64,000 nucleotides of DNA from Straminergon stramineum (Eukaryota; Streptophyta; Bryopsida; Hypnales; Calliergonaceae): the NCBI GenBank assembly GCA_963920665.1, contig OY987268.1, forward strand, positions 23,190,501 through 23,254,500, read 5' to 3'. This document shows positions 12,740-24,823 of this stretch, one piece after another (within the stretch, counting starts at the first letter, position 1; each line of letters starts with the position of its first letter). Both the position numbers and the translations under genes were made by a program. The notes beneath the pieces were generated by a model. The model ran no database searches and was not told the origin of the DNA. It worked only from the letters and a program-made list of their open reading frames with translations.

Positions 12740-12744
12740 TTAAC

Positions 12745-14980
12745 TCCTTAGTGCATGAATTCTTTCTTGAATTTTTGCATATTTTTGCTTCTATCTTTAT
12801 AAACTTATATTATTTACTTGAATTTCATCAAATTCATCATAGAAAATGTCTTTAAGAAGGAAGAAGTCAAGCATTTGTTTGAATGAGTGAGAAGTTAAGT
12901 GGTCAAAAAAGCCCTTGGAACCTCTTTGTTCATCATTCAGAATTTGGACATTGGAGCACTAAGGGATGGGATTCAACTCCAAATTTCTTTGTAATGGATA
13001 AATGTAAAAATTTGGAAGGGTGATTGATATTCAAATTTGAGGGAGGAGATATAACTAGATTGTGTGTAGCTAAGGTATGTGTGACTATGATTGGCACTTT
13101 CATTGCAATTAAATAATATATTGACAAGAACTTTGATGAAGGAACAATGTGTGGTTTTAGCAATTATAAGAAGATGAAGATGGTGTGTGATAGTATAAAA
13201 TTATGGACCCCAAATAGAGAGATATTGACTTTTTCAGTTCATCATGGTAAAGCATCAATAATTAGGTATGAGGGTCTAAAAAATCTATAAAAAAATGTCG
13301 AAAATGAATTTTCACTCTAGATTTTGATAGGTCTAAGTCACCCTAAACCAATCCTAAGATGGAATGTGATACTTTTTGACAAAATTTAATCGATTTATAT
13401 TGGATTTGACCCTCATGCATGCTTTTCTAATTTGGAAAAGTTGTAAGCTGGATTGTATCAACTATGAGATGTTGTCATTCTAGACTTGAACTTCTGACTA
13501 AACTTAAAACCAAATGCATAAAAAGAAAAGAATTGGCATGCTATTCAATGTAGGCCCAAAAAAGTGTTTAAAGAGGGGTTAACAATCCAAAAAAAATCAT
13601 GACTTTTCAAATACTTCTATTATGTTGTAGATTCAATGAGCTTGTAATTGACTTATTTTTTACAATGATAAGATAGATGCTTGTTAAATTAGCATTTTGA
13701 GTCTTGGACAAGACACAATACATGCATGTATGGCAAAGCACAAGCACAAGCACATCTTCATTTCTTATGCTAGGTGTGGCGACAAGTATAGATAGATTAT
13801 TGTTGTAGAATTTACCTTCACTTAGTAAAAGAATGACTCGTTCTGCTTTGTTGATTTTCATAATTTTAAGACAAAACCAACCTTAAATCTCTTTAAATCA
13901 ACTTTTAAATTAGAATCAAGTTGAGATGTAATCTTTTGACCCATCTTTGCCCTTATAATACCGTACCATGACTTTCAAAATTCATGAAAAAGAATAAATT
14001 TACATCAATTATCTTTAAAACAATGTTTATGGCAAAAATCTTGGAGAAAAGAATAAAGAGAAATTTAAATAATACTTCATATAATGGAAAAAATTATGAA
14101 TTTGAATAATTCTATCTCCAAAATACTAAATCAACAAGTATTGGAATATTTCCTTTGTTTTATAACACTTTTCAAATCATTTTTTCACATAATAACTATA
14201 AATTACAAATGGTTTTAACTTCTCTACTACTAGTATACAATTAGGGGATAAATTTAAAGAACATACCTTGTCTATCTCATAATTTGATGTGTTAGTCTAA
14301 CTCTCAATTCTCCATATGTGAGTGGAAATGGAGTCCTATTCTACAATTGCAAAAAGAAGCTATGCTACAAGAGGCCCTAGAATTGCTTTTTGTTCAAAGA
14401 AGGTCCTCTTCACCCCCCATCATATGAAGCTTCTTAATTGAACCCCTCTTCCCCTTTGGACAAGAGCTAACAAACTATTTCAAATATTTTCTAATGAAAA
14501 TGCCATTCATTGGTATAATTGGACCATAAATTTCAATCCATTTTCTATCCAGAATCACCATGAATTTTTTTCCACCCAAATGTGCAATTAGAGTGGTTTG
14601 AACTATTCCAATTTTTAAAATTTTTAAAATTTATGCATTTCATTGCATTCTTGTATGAATAGCATCATACAAAATTGACTTAACCGTGTAAAGATAGGTT
14701 GGTCACCTTGGAAATCATTGTTTTTGGTACAATAGGAATCATTTACTTAAAAAAAAACAATCACTCTTTTGAGATCAAACCTCTATATGCAAGACCTACT
14801 TTGTTTTTGCCCAAAATTCCAAGGATAAACAATTGCACTCCTATCTTACATGCAAGGATGGATTCTTTGTCATCCATCAGACACTTAGCAACAATAGAGG
14901 CTTTACATTGAACAAAACGATCCAAGTCCATCTATCAATTTTTCTTCATACTGTACAGAAGGTCTGATTCAATAATTAGT
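12745..14980. other. Intergenic AT-rich DNA
   Basis: No gene recognised. It contains one diverged R1 repeat copy at 13307-13425. Other short open frames have no domain signal. Confidence 0.5.
13307..13425 (+). repeat. Dispersed repeat family R1, copy 4 (diverged)
   Basis: Keeps the R1 block order: GAATTTTCACTC, GTCACCCTAAACCAATC, AAGATGG, then TTAATCGATTTATATTGGA and TTTGACCCTCATG. It is the most diverged of the five copies. Confidence 0.5.
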
Positions 14981-14982
14981 TG

Positions 14983-15120
14983 CCAAAATTGAATTCCCAT
15001 GTCAGATTTTAAAAGGGTCCACATCACCTCATACCATTCACAAGATGACTCGTGGCACTTTTTAAAATTACAAAAATGACTTAATTTCTGCCGAATCTGA
15101 CCTTCACATAGGGTACATTG
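14983..15120 (+). repeat. Dispersed repeat family R1, copy 5
   Basis: A well-preserved copy: AATTGAATTCCCATGTCAGA, CACCTCATACCATTCACAAG, TGACTTAATTTCTGCCGAAT, ending CTGACCTTCACATAGGGTA. Confidence 0.7.
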
Positions 15121-15301
15121 TCTGAGTGGAAAAAAACACCCTGTGAAAAAACAATTCAGATACACTGGACATAAGTAAATCCCAGTCAGTGTGGCCCAAG
15201 CCAAGTGCGTGCACAGGCATTTTTCCGTTCCGTTCCGTTCCGTGCCGTTCGTCTTCGCCGGGTGTAACTTATTAGTGTAGTGCGGTGCCAGCCAGTTCGA
15301 C

Positions 15302-15333
15302 TCCTCCTCCTCCTCCTCCTCCTCCTCCTCCTC
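15302..15333 (+). repeat. Trinucleotide (CTC)n microsatellite
   Basis: About ten perfect CTC units; translated on the minus strand they give a poly-Glu or poly-Arg run depending on frame. CCGTT pentamer repeats lie nearby at 15223-15245, and TTC repeats at 15556-15580. Confidence 0.9.
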
Positions 15334-15699
15334 CAGCCAGCCAGAGTCTGTGTTAATTTGCCTGTGGAACATGGCAAGCTCTGTTGGTTGCAAGTAGGTT
15401 GTCAGAGTCTTCAGGAACACACATGGAGCCTGTTGTCCCAGTTTCAATAACACAGCGCATTGGACAATGATATATCAAACAAGTCAGAGCTGCCAAAGCG
15501 ACGACGCTGGGCTGGGCAGCCTGCCATGCCGGGACGGATCGGAGGGATGGCTCATTCTTCTTCTTCTAATTCTTCTTCTTCCCATCCTTCACTTCAGTTG
15601 GGGATCGCTCTAACTTATCTGTCACAACTGAAGTTAGTTATGGTGGAATTTTTGCTTTGCCTTTGCTCCTGTGGGATGGATGATAAAAAAATAATTTAA

Positions 15700-18600
15700 A
15701 AAACTTTCCACTCTGTAGGCAGACATAATAAGAGAAAGCGAGTCAGAGTAAAGCGATAGCAGTTGAAATTGTAGTTTTCCGAGAAATTGTGAATTTATTA
15801 TGAATTTTGGAAGTGCAGAGCTCAGTGGGGAAGTAGTGCAAAAGAGCCACTAGACTGACCTTGAAACCAATGTGAAGTGCATCCATAATGATCATGTTAC
15901 TCACGTAAAATTGCTGTAGTATTATCCTGACACGGCCACTCTTTACATGTTGAATTAAAATAGTCACTCTTTGGGATGGATTTCCACCCAAAAAGAAGGA
16001 GTTCTAGTTGTGATCTCAAACGCACTCCGTTCTTATCACTCAAGGCTTTGATTGCGATGACCACTATTCATCCCTTTTGCTTGTGACCCAAATCGATCTC
16101 CATTATTATTATTATTTAAGAAAAGCTCACACTTCAGGTTGAATGCATGACTGTTACAATTAATGGTTTCATTCCATTCCATTCCATTCCTCGTTGCATG
16201 GAATGAACAAAACCAAAATGTCGGGGATGGCCGTTCCTCCTGCCAGGAAATTTTCGACAAGCTTTGAGTCTGTTTCTATGGCTTTGCAGTTGTCATCAGT
16301 TGCCCGCAAGTAACTTATTTTTGGAATCCATCACTTGTGACTCTGGCCAAGTGATGATGCTGAGTTGTCTGTTTCACTCTTCAGTTGCGAAAGATGCATG
16401 TGTACTACTGTACTGTACTGGGAGCGCTTGTCAGGTCAGATGATAGTGAGAACTACTGCACCTTCAGTTGGCAGCACACTGGTCTATAACGACAGGAAGG
16501 AATTGCAAACAGTGAAGTACCTAATTTCAGCACAGACCTAATCGCAAAGACGGCATGGACCGAAACTAAGTTCAGTTAAACTGCCGCAAATATCGAATAA
16601 GTAACAGCCTGTGATTAGCTTACAAAGAGTAGACTGGGTTGCACTTAAATTAAGAAAAGAGTTGAAATTGTATTGCTTATTGTTATGACGAAATCATCTC
16701 CGTCGCAAAGTATTTCATTGGATTGGGAGGTTCAGAATGACAACACTCTGCTGCATTGGTTTCGAGTGTCAGAATCCCACCAACCCAAACGGGCTCCTCT
16801 CGTTCATACAGCTTGGTTCGATCGAGAGAGGTTGACATATTGAGTATCAATGATGCAATTCTTGATTTTTAATTTTTTTTGCAAGAAATTGGAAATTTTC
16901 AGTTAAAAGGGTGAAGTTTTTGGCAAACTTAAATAATCTATATTTGTCCTTGTAATCAAACTTACCTCTTGTACACCTCGTTTTTGCAAACACATTAAAA
17001 CTTGCCGATTTAAGCAGTGAAATTGCACTTGAACCTCTCTCAAGATTATGCTGTAACAGACTTTTGAATTGTGTAATTCAACAGCGGAGCTGTTGAAGAT
17101 GTTTATTACATACTCTTTTATGAGGAAAGGACAACTCTCACCTGCATCTTTCACAGACTTCAGGCTTTGAACATTACATATATTCTTTCCATGTGTCTGA
17201 TTTACTGAACATCTATTAATACGAATATAACAAGCATTCAATTGCTAAAATTATAATCTGGAAGTATGATACTGTTCCCACGAATAACAAGATTAAGCTC
17301 AACCGTGAGTTGATCACGAGAAAACATCCGAAAAAACTTCTAAGCACAAGAACCCCATACGGAAATCACTTATACATACACACAATTTATTTAACAAGCT
17401 TGTGTGCAGAGCTTCCAACCTGGTCCCCTCTTTCCGCTCCCCAAACGCAAAGTTCCCAGCATTGTGTTGGGAATTATTGCAACATCAAACTGCCTCTTTC
17501 TGTCACAGGGCATGTGAGTCTTTGAAGTATCCTTTACTTTGGATGGAGTCTGACTGCACAAATAACTTCTGACTGTGAAGAAGTTCTTACAATGATGTTA
17601 CTGGCTACGTACGTACAAACGTCCACATACAACTTACAATTTACAACTTACAACTTGAGAATTATTATTATTATTATACTCGAAGGTCTCTGATCTAGCT
17701 AATGACATAACTCGGTAATTGCACATTCCTTATGACTGTAAGTTATGTCCTCACAGTGCAATTCGTCGTGTTGGATACACATTGGATTCAGGAACTTCCA
17801 CTTGTCAATATGGGAGCAAAATGAGTGGTTGTGGAAGCCCATTATATTGTCGCCTGCGCGAGACCGTGTGTCATTCAACACAGGATTGAGTGTACGTAGC
17901 AGATTCCTGTCGGTCTTTCCATTCGGTATCCAACTTCACAGAATGATGTCCTTCAACTACTGAGTGAACTCTCCTGCAGCGAGCTCATCGCGAGGCTTCA
18001 AATCAAGGAAAAAAGATGTTCAATATGTGAGTTTCCTGTTGTGAAACCTTACTGCTTGATCTGCACCATCAATGAAAGAAAATCGATAAGAGAAAAGTGT
18101 TAATTACGTAGTAGACTTCAAAAACTTGAAACACTTTGGCGCAAAGTTCAAATTATAAGTTACTCTTTGATTAAAAAGATGCGTGTTAGTTTTCATATTA
18201 ACAAGGTGATGCTTTAGTGTTATGATGTCCATTGTAGACTATTAGGTGAGTATAATTGAACAAGATTCAACCATTTAGGTAATATCTAGTAACCTAGAAC
18301 TGCAACTTTGCTAAGGAATAACATCCTTTGTCACTCTTGTGACTTGGCATGGTATTTCTCAAAATGAGACTCTATTTTTACATTACCTAATACATCTAAG
18401 GTAGAAACAACCTGATGTTGTCTGTCACCTAATTTTGATATCTACTTGACCCTCCCATTAATTTGCATATATCACCTACCCATTATTGCAATCTTATTAG
18501 ACAGTACCCCTTTAGCATCATGATAATGCACTTGGGGAGGGGACACGTCAGGGAGTGGTTTAGCATGGGTCTACTTAGTTACGCTTTACCAATTTAGTCC

Positions 18601-18850
18601 AAAGAAACTTTGAAAAATTACAAAAAATTCATTTCTTGTCAAAATATCTTGATTCTACTTGCAAATGGCTTCTCTCAAACCTCTAGAAAAGAGCTCCTTC
18701 GAAGGAACCTAGATAGCAAATCTGCTTGATAAATAACAGGCATGTTCACCTTATATGCTTTTTAATAGCACAACATGCTGTCATCCTACATTCTACAAGT
18801 GTCCATAATTGACACAGCTGTAGCTATTAATATCAGATGCATCCAATCTG
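15700..18850. other. Intergenic, no gene recognised
   Basis: Slightly more complex sequence than the first 10 kb, with ATT, CATTC and TACAACT simple repeats near 16100, 16170 and 17630-17680. No domain or convincing splice structure was found. A missing last exon of the translocator pseudogene could lie near the right edge of this stretch. Confidence 0.45.
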
Positions 18851-18919
18851 CAATCAATCCCAAGTGTATGAAATTGATAATACTTGTGCTACAAAATGTG
18901 TGTGGATTTGAATTGCTAC

Positions 18920-21862
18920 CTGAGAGTACAAGAAGGTCCCCCAAATTGCAATAGCAGCACCGAGGACGTTGATAGGCAAGATTTTTGTATGAAAGATGAG
19001 AATGGAGGAGACAATAACAGTTACACGCTTTATGGTGTTCCCAATGCTGAAGGTGAGCGGAGAAATTTCATCCAAGGACATGTATGACACTTGATTGTAC
19101 AAGTGATAGAACACACTCTGTGCCACAACCCACCTGTAGATCACAATTATTTTGAAGTCAAAAAAAGTAACTCAAAATAATCACCATTGCACTTGACTCC
19201 CCATTCTTAGTACTCCGTATTACACTAGTATTGATTTTTAATGTTGGTGGTGTTAAGAACATGCAATATTGGTACCTACGCTAAGTGTCGACTAGAGGTT
19301 TATGTGATAATTATTTGGAAGTTTATGAATTGAAAGTCACCAATAAGTAGGTTGTTTATTTGAATTTGTACAATGTAAGTGAGTTCAATTACCAACACCA
19401 AAATAATATAATTGATAGAGTAGTAGACTTGTCATATTGTGAGAAATGTTGTCACAAATTTATAGAATGCATAGAATATTGTTTGATCCATTAGTGTAGA
19501 TGGAACACACAAAATAGAAAAATGATCACTCTAATCTACATCATTGTCAAACTATTTATTTGATGAAAGTTTGAGTTCTATAATCTTACAAGTAGTTATT
19601 TTAATAATAAGTTTAAGTTTATACTCAACCCTTTCAAATAATGTATATATTTAGTAATTGCACATTCTATGACATCCTCAAAATTTGTCATATTGAGTAC
19701 ACATATGATTGTACACTTGTTACTTGTTTATCGTTGTTGAGGATTCAAAATGCCCAATGAATGACATTATAAGGAATGCAAGTACATCCAATCATCATAT
19801 TAGAGAATAATTTTGTGGTTGATGATTATGGTAAATAAATGGGCCCTTTGTTTCAAGGCTAATTTAGTAAGGATGATGAGTACGGAAATGTCTAATGAAT
19901 GACTTTCAAAGAATTGTAGAAACAAGGAATGGAAATATTCATCCTTGAATCTAATAATTTTTTGATTGACTTTCTTGGTGTTAGGGCCTTGACTTTCGAA
20001 GATTAGTAGTAATCACATGTGAGTGCATTTAGACACCTATTATCTTGAGACATGTCTTTAGAGAAGGTGGATAGTACCATAATACTTGATTGCCATGTTC
20101 AAGGTTGGCATCCTTCTAACCAACAACCCAAACTTTTGGGCCTTCAACAACTAATGCAAAAGGAGTCAAGAACACAAGTGACATCAAACTTAGGCATGCA
20201 TAGTAGTTCACACCTCCAACACTTTTGCCCTTGTTGGACATGCCTTTCTTGGAAAATATGTTGCGGAATACAAAAGCAACATTGGAGATCATAGCCCCTA
20301 CAAATCCTGTCCACCAACAACGACATTGCCCTTTTACTCCTAGAAAGTTGTCCATAAATTTGCAACCTAGATAAGCCATTCTCGAATAGCCAAAATAGCT
20401 TACAAAATACAGGATCATAGCTGGAGAAAGACCTATCATGTTGAAGTGGAGCTCTGTGGCAGCTGCTAGTGCACAACCTCCAATAATGGGTAGGAGTGAG
20501 AAATATATCATCAAAGGGAAGCGCTCCCCAAAAATCAATCTTTGGATGAGGACACTGAAGGCTGGCTCTGCACTTTTGATGATGTGTGTAAAGGACACGG
20601 ACACCTTTGACATGCTCATAGTTGCTGCCACATGACCAATCGTATGTACTACTGCAACCTACATGAGATGCCAAACCAATAGTTGGAAATATCAACACTT
20701 CATTATGCCAAGTCAAGTATTTGAGGCAATTGTGACATTGTTTGGTAGGGAAGTTAGAAGAGGTTGTAACCCTTAGTCCTTCTCTTTGTAAGCTTTTCAA
20801 TAATAAGTATTGATAAAATCATATGTAATTAAATAGTCAAACTTGGTGTTTGTTGATCCCCCTTGATCTTCAAACTCATTATCTACTTCCAAAATTTGAA
20901 CATTCATTCATTGGATAACACAATGTGTGCTATTTTCCATAACCCAACTATTCAGGTTATGTTGGGTAGCATGAATCATTATAGAAATAAAGTCCCTTGT
21001 CAATTCCATAGACTATCGCTCAACATCTTATTTCTCATATTGAAGCTATACTTTTACAATTAACCTAGTCTATAATACTAATTAAAAAAAGACAAGATTG
21101 TGAGACACAACTAAGTACATTATTTATTTGCAATGCTTGATTGTTATAGAGATAGTCAATTCATTGCAAACTCTAGGTTATTCATTTTTTAGAGGTCAAA
21201 GAATAAATATACATGAGCATCAAATAAACTAAGAAAAAATAGTGGTAACCTAAAGCATGAAAATTGAATAGATAATCAAGTTGAAGCACAATTATACCAG
21301 AGTGAGGTGCTTCCAGAATCCACAATCCACTTGAGGGACTTCCACAATCTTGAACGCCTACAAAACAAGCATAATAGTTGATCCAACAGCAAGGGAGAGG
21401 GTGGATGTCAACCAAGGGAATGGATATACATTCAACACCTTCTTGTTATAAATGTTGAACACCACATTCAAGCTCCACCAAACGACAAAATAGAGCCCAA
21501 TTTTTAGTTTTGGGGGTACTATTGCATCCCTTGCTTTGATACCAATTTGGTTTTTTTTGTAGATCTCTTGGGCTTGGACTTAAATTTTCTTCAACTTTGG
21601 CAATGGGAGACTTCTTGATAAATGAACACTTTTTCTTGTAAAGTGGTGCTACATGCAAAGATTGACTGCGAAAAAAAAGGCTAAACCTTGAACTTGGTAG
21701 TGGTTTGAGGGTTGATATGTTGATGGCACTAACATGTTGTAACTTGGTGGAATGGAAATGAGAAATAGGTGGAAAGAGGCCGGAATGGTGCTTGATTGTG
21801 GGGAATTGCAACAAATTGGGGCAAATTGTTGAGGCCATATTGAACAAAGCATGTGAATTCAT
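18920..21862 (-). pseudogene. GPT: Decayed plastid glucose-6-phosphate/phosphate translocator
   Basis: The family exchanges glucose 6-phosphate for phosphate across the inner plastid envelope. Four exon blocks are visible: 21862-21298 (Ser-rich transit region, then a first membrane segment with VVFNIYNKKVLNVYPFPWLT), 20658-20433 (SFTHIIKSAEPAFSVL), 20306-20078 (GAMISNVAFVFRNIFSKKGM) and 19133-18920 ([18 protein letters not shown] to GTFLYSQ). All splice junctions fit GT-AG in matching phases, so this is an intron-bearing copy, not a retrocopy. Three lesions break it. The transit-peptide frame and the mature frame are out of register by one base at an 8-A run (21551-21558). TAG stands in place of an expected Trp codon at 21358-21360, and again at 20116-20118. 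The short C-terminal exon was not found. NYYACLS and FRNIFSKKG point to GPT rather than the PEP or triose-phosphate subfamilies. Confidence 0.87.
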
Positions 21863-22941
21863 TGAGATGTCTTAGATCTCACAATAGTGAGGAGAGCATC
21901 TTAATTAGAGAACAACATTGGGATGTCTTTAAATTCATGTTCTTGTAACTACTTGCTACCATTTGTATTACACATAATGGGAGGTTCACTATTGCATTCA
22001 AGAATCTAAATTCATCATTTTGATTTTTATCCAATGTTTATATTAAGTTAGTTTCCTCACTTGTTATCTTACCATTCAATATTAGTGTAGGGTAGATAAC
22101 ACCTGTATGGGAGTAGAAGAATGTTGAATAAGATTCTAGTTCAAAATTCCAACCAATCATTGGTTATCCATATTGGAATGCAATGTTGGATTCAATTCTC
22201 GAAGTAAAGAAATTTATTCTACAGATTTTGATTCTATCCAATGTTTCGATAAAGTTTGTATGTTGGTTTGTTATTTTTTCATCAATAATGTAGCAAAGAG
22301 CAAATTAGAGTAGAGGAATGTTACTTATAATTCATTTTTAGAAAAGCCTACCAATCTTTGACTAGTCATGTTGGAATGTTGCTTCTTGAAGAAAGAAGTG
22401 GGTGTGTCTTACTAGGGCAAAAGGATTTTATGGATGAGAGGGTATCAAGTGAGAGCTGAAGCCAAGCATGTACATGAGTCACATTTTGCAATCAATTTTC
22501 TAGAGCTTTAGTTCAATGTAAAAAAATTGGGAAGTGCATCTCTTCCTTCTTCATAGTGAGTACATGCTACTAGATTTGAAAAGAAATCAAGAAAAAATGG
22601 TTCATTCAAAGAAGTAGGTTAAAGTGTTGAAGAGACAATATTGAAAGGATGTGAGGATGAGGAGCATATGAGAGCCTTGCTTAATGGAAAAGAAGAATAT
22701 TGAGATGAAATTGAGACAACCAAAATAAGATGAGAAAGGAAATGGAAGGAGGTAAAAACACCCATTAGCTAATGATTTTGAAGATTCTAAGATATACATT
22801 GAGGGTCTTGTTCAATATCTTCATGGTGAGATCATTATCTCTTGCACATGTTCAAACATGTTGTAGGAAGGAGGCCATTTTTTTCTTTTTTTTCAATTAT
22901 TATTTTTATCTACTACTAGTATTTTATTTAGAATAGGATTC
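21863..22941. other. Intergenic, upstream of the translocator pseudogene
   Basis: AT-rich sequence with no gene recognised. It would include the former promoter of the translocator pseudogene. Confidence 0.45.
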
Positions 22942-22945
22942 TTAA

Positions 22946-23916
22946 CCCTTGAACACCCCAAGGGACCAAAATTGTCCTCACATAGTTTCAAGTCCAAATT
23001 GAAGTGCTTTAATTTTTGCATCCAATGTCCAGATACAATAAAACTTGTTGGTAACTTTGCACTCTCTCTCCAATTTTTGTGGTAAAATTTTCAAATCAAT
23101 CCTAGATGTAATAAGTTTTGGGGAGCCAATTGAAGTTCACAGGTTCAATTTGAGTTCACCAAATTGCATTTGATGGTTGTAACTTTGAGGGCTTGTATCT
23201 CCATTTAATGTTTGTTTTCAATAAAACTTGTTAGGTTATACTCTTCATGAAGTCTAGTTGTTGTAGTAAATTTTTCATGTCAATCCAAGATGTTTTGAAT
23301 GTTTGGAAGCAATTCAAAGTTCAAAATCCTGACATTTTGGGATTACAATGAACTTTGGTGGCTTGTTTCTTCTTCATACAACGTTTTTTTTTTATCATTT
23401 TTATTGGAAAAGTTGGGCATATTGTTCTAGTTTGTGTAGCTATAATTTCATATCAATCCAAGAAGTAGTGAGTGACTAAGAAGCATTTTAGTATAAGGAA
23501 GTTCAGCCTTAGATGTGTTTTTTGCAATTCTTCTTAATATTTATTGACAATTCAAATTCATTTTGCGGATACCATGAGATATTTGGATGATATTTTCTTT
23601 CACCAATGTATTTGAATGTTGATTTTGAATCACTTTCACTTTACAAATTAAAATTTTTTCACTTGAGTAGGTTTAGAAATCAAATTTCACCTTCAAATGT
23701 GTTACTAGGAAAATTTTAGCATCCTTTTTCAACACTAAAACATTTCAAGCTTGCAATCTCTGTGGCCAAATGACTCCAAATTTGATTCACATCATCTACA
23801 ACTTGTACACTAGAAGATTATATAGTTGAGATTTCTATACCTTAGTGGCATTTAGATCTATAACACTTCAAAAGCAATGATGTTTTCAAACCCCCAAAGA
23901 CCTTGGTTTTTAGAGG
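22946..23916. mobile_element. Possible TTAA-flanked element with internal repeats
   Basis: The left end is TTAA then CCCTTGAACACC, like the element at 10953. The right end is AGAGG then TTAA, giving only a degenerate inverted end. The interior has about three diverged tandem units of 170-190 bp near 23037, 23219 and 23396. Each carries an AAACTTGTTGG-like block and a TCAATCC(A/T)AGA block. It is non-coding. The left boundary is good; the right one is tentative. Confidence 0.4.
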
Positions 23917-23920
23917 TTAA

Positions 23921-24823
23921 AGGAAGAATTTCATCATACAATAATATAGTAAGGCATATAGGTGAGGTTCTCCAAAAAAATAGACTTCATCTAATAGTGC
24001 AAGCATGCATTTATGCACAATATTTTCAATGTATATTGTTCCTTTAGATATAAAATTTTAGGAGATTTTAATTTGGAGTGAAATAAAAGTTTTTAATGAT
24101 ACTTCTCAATATGAAAATATTTAGTTATAGCATATGCTGAGAACATGAAAAATATAATACATGTGAAAATCATTAGTAGAGAAAAAGGAATCCCCCCCCC
24201 CTCCCCCAGGCATATGAAACTGTGTACGTAAGATTGAAGAGAAAAGACAAGAAGAAGACTAATTGAACTCATAACATAATAAGGAAATACAGAACGTAGG
24301 TAGCAAGATAAAGAAATTGAGCTGGAAGTAGCAATCTTAAATGCAATATACTTATGCAAAGGTAATCCATTTGAAAACAATTTTTTTATAATAATGAAAA
24401 AAGTAAAATAAAGATTGCCATCCAAAAACATTCTCCAAAGTTGGCCAGCAATAAAAATGGTTGATTGGGCAGTAAGGGTTGGGTAGGCGCAAACTCTTAG
24501 TTGCAAGACATCAACTTCAAGTAGCCACATAAATAAACACAAAAAAGAGATGCCCAAAAAATTCAGTTATTTTCAGAAGGCTTTCACAGTAAGCAAGCAT
24601 TAGAAAAAATGGGACCTCCACAGGGTCGTTTGACTCTGGCCAGCAGTGCAAATACAGCAAACGCAGGACATTTCAAAGAATGAGGAAAAAATATTTAAAA
24701 AAAGTTAGAATCGCAATCTTCCACATCACCTGAGGCACATTGTCAGCAGCGTACATAGTAAGGCATACACAATTTAGAGCCACATGCTGAGAGTGCTGAG
24801 CATTAATGTACATGCTGGGGCAG
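23921..24823. other. Intergenic, 3' side of the peptidase gene
   Basis: AT-rich, with a C10-T-C5 tract at 24192-24207. The part next to 24823 should hold the 3' untranslated region of the minus-strand peptidase gene. No other gene seen. Confidence 0.5.

Noticed and set aside
14935..15453. 172-codon minus-strand open frame
   Set aside because: Its length comes from the CTC microsatellite (Glu/Arg run) and an R1 repeat copy; no protein family is visible.
20144..20800. 218-codon minus-strand open frame
   Set aside because: It is a shadow of the translocator exons in another frame; the true frame shows the conserved transporter motifs.
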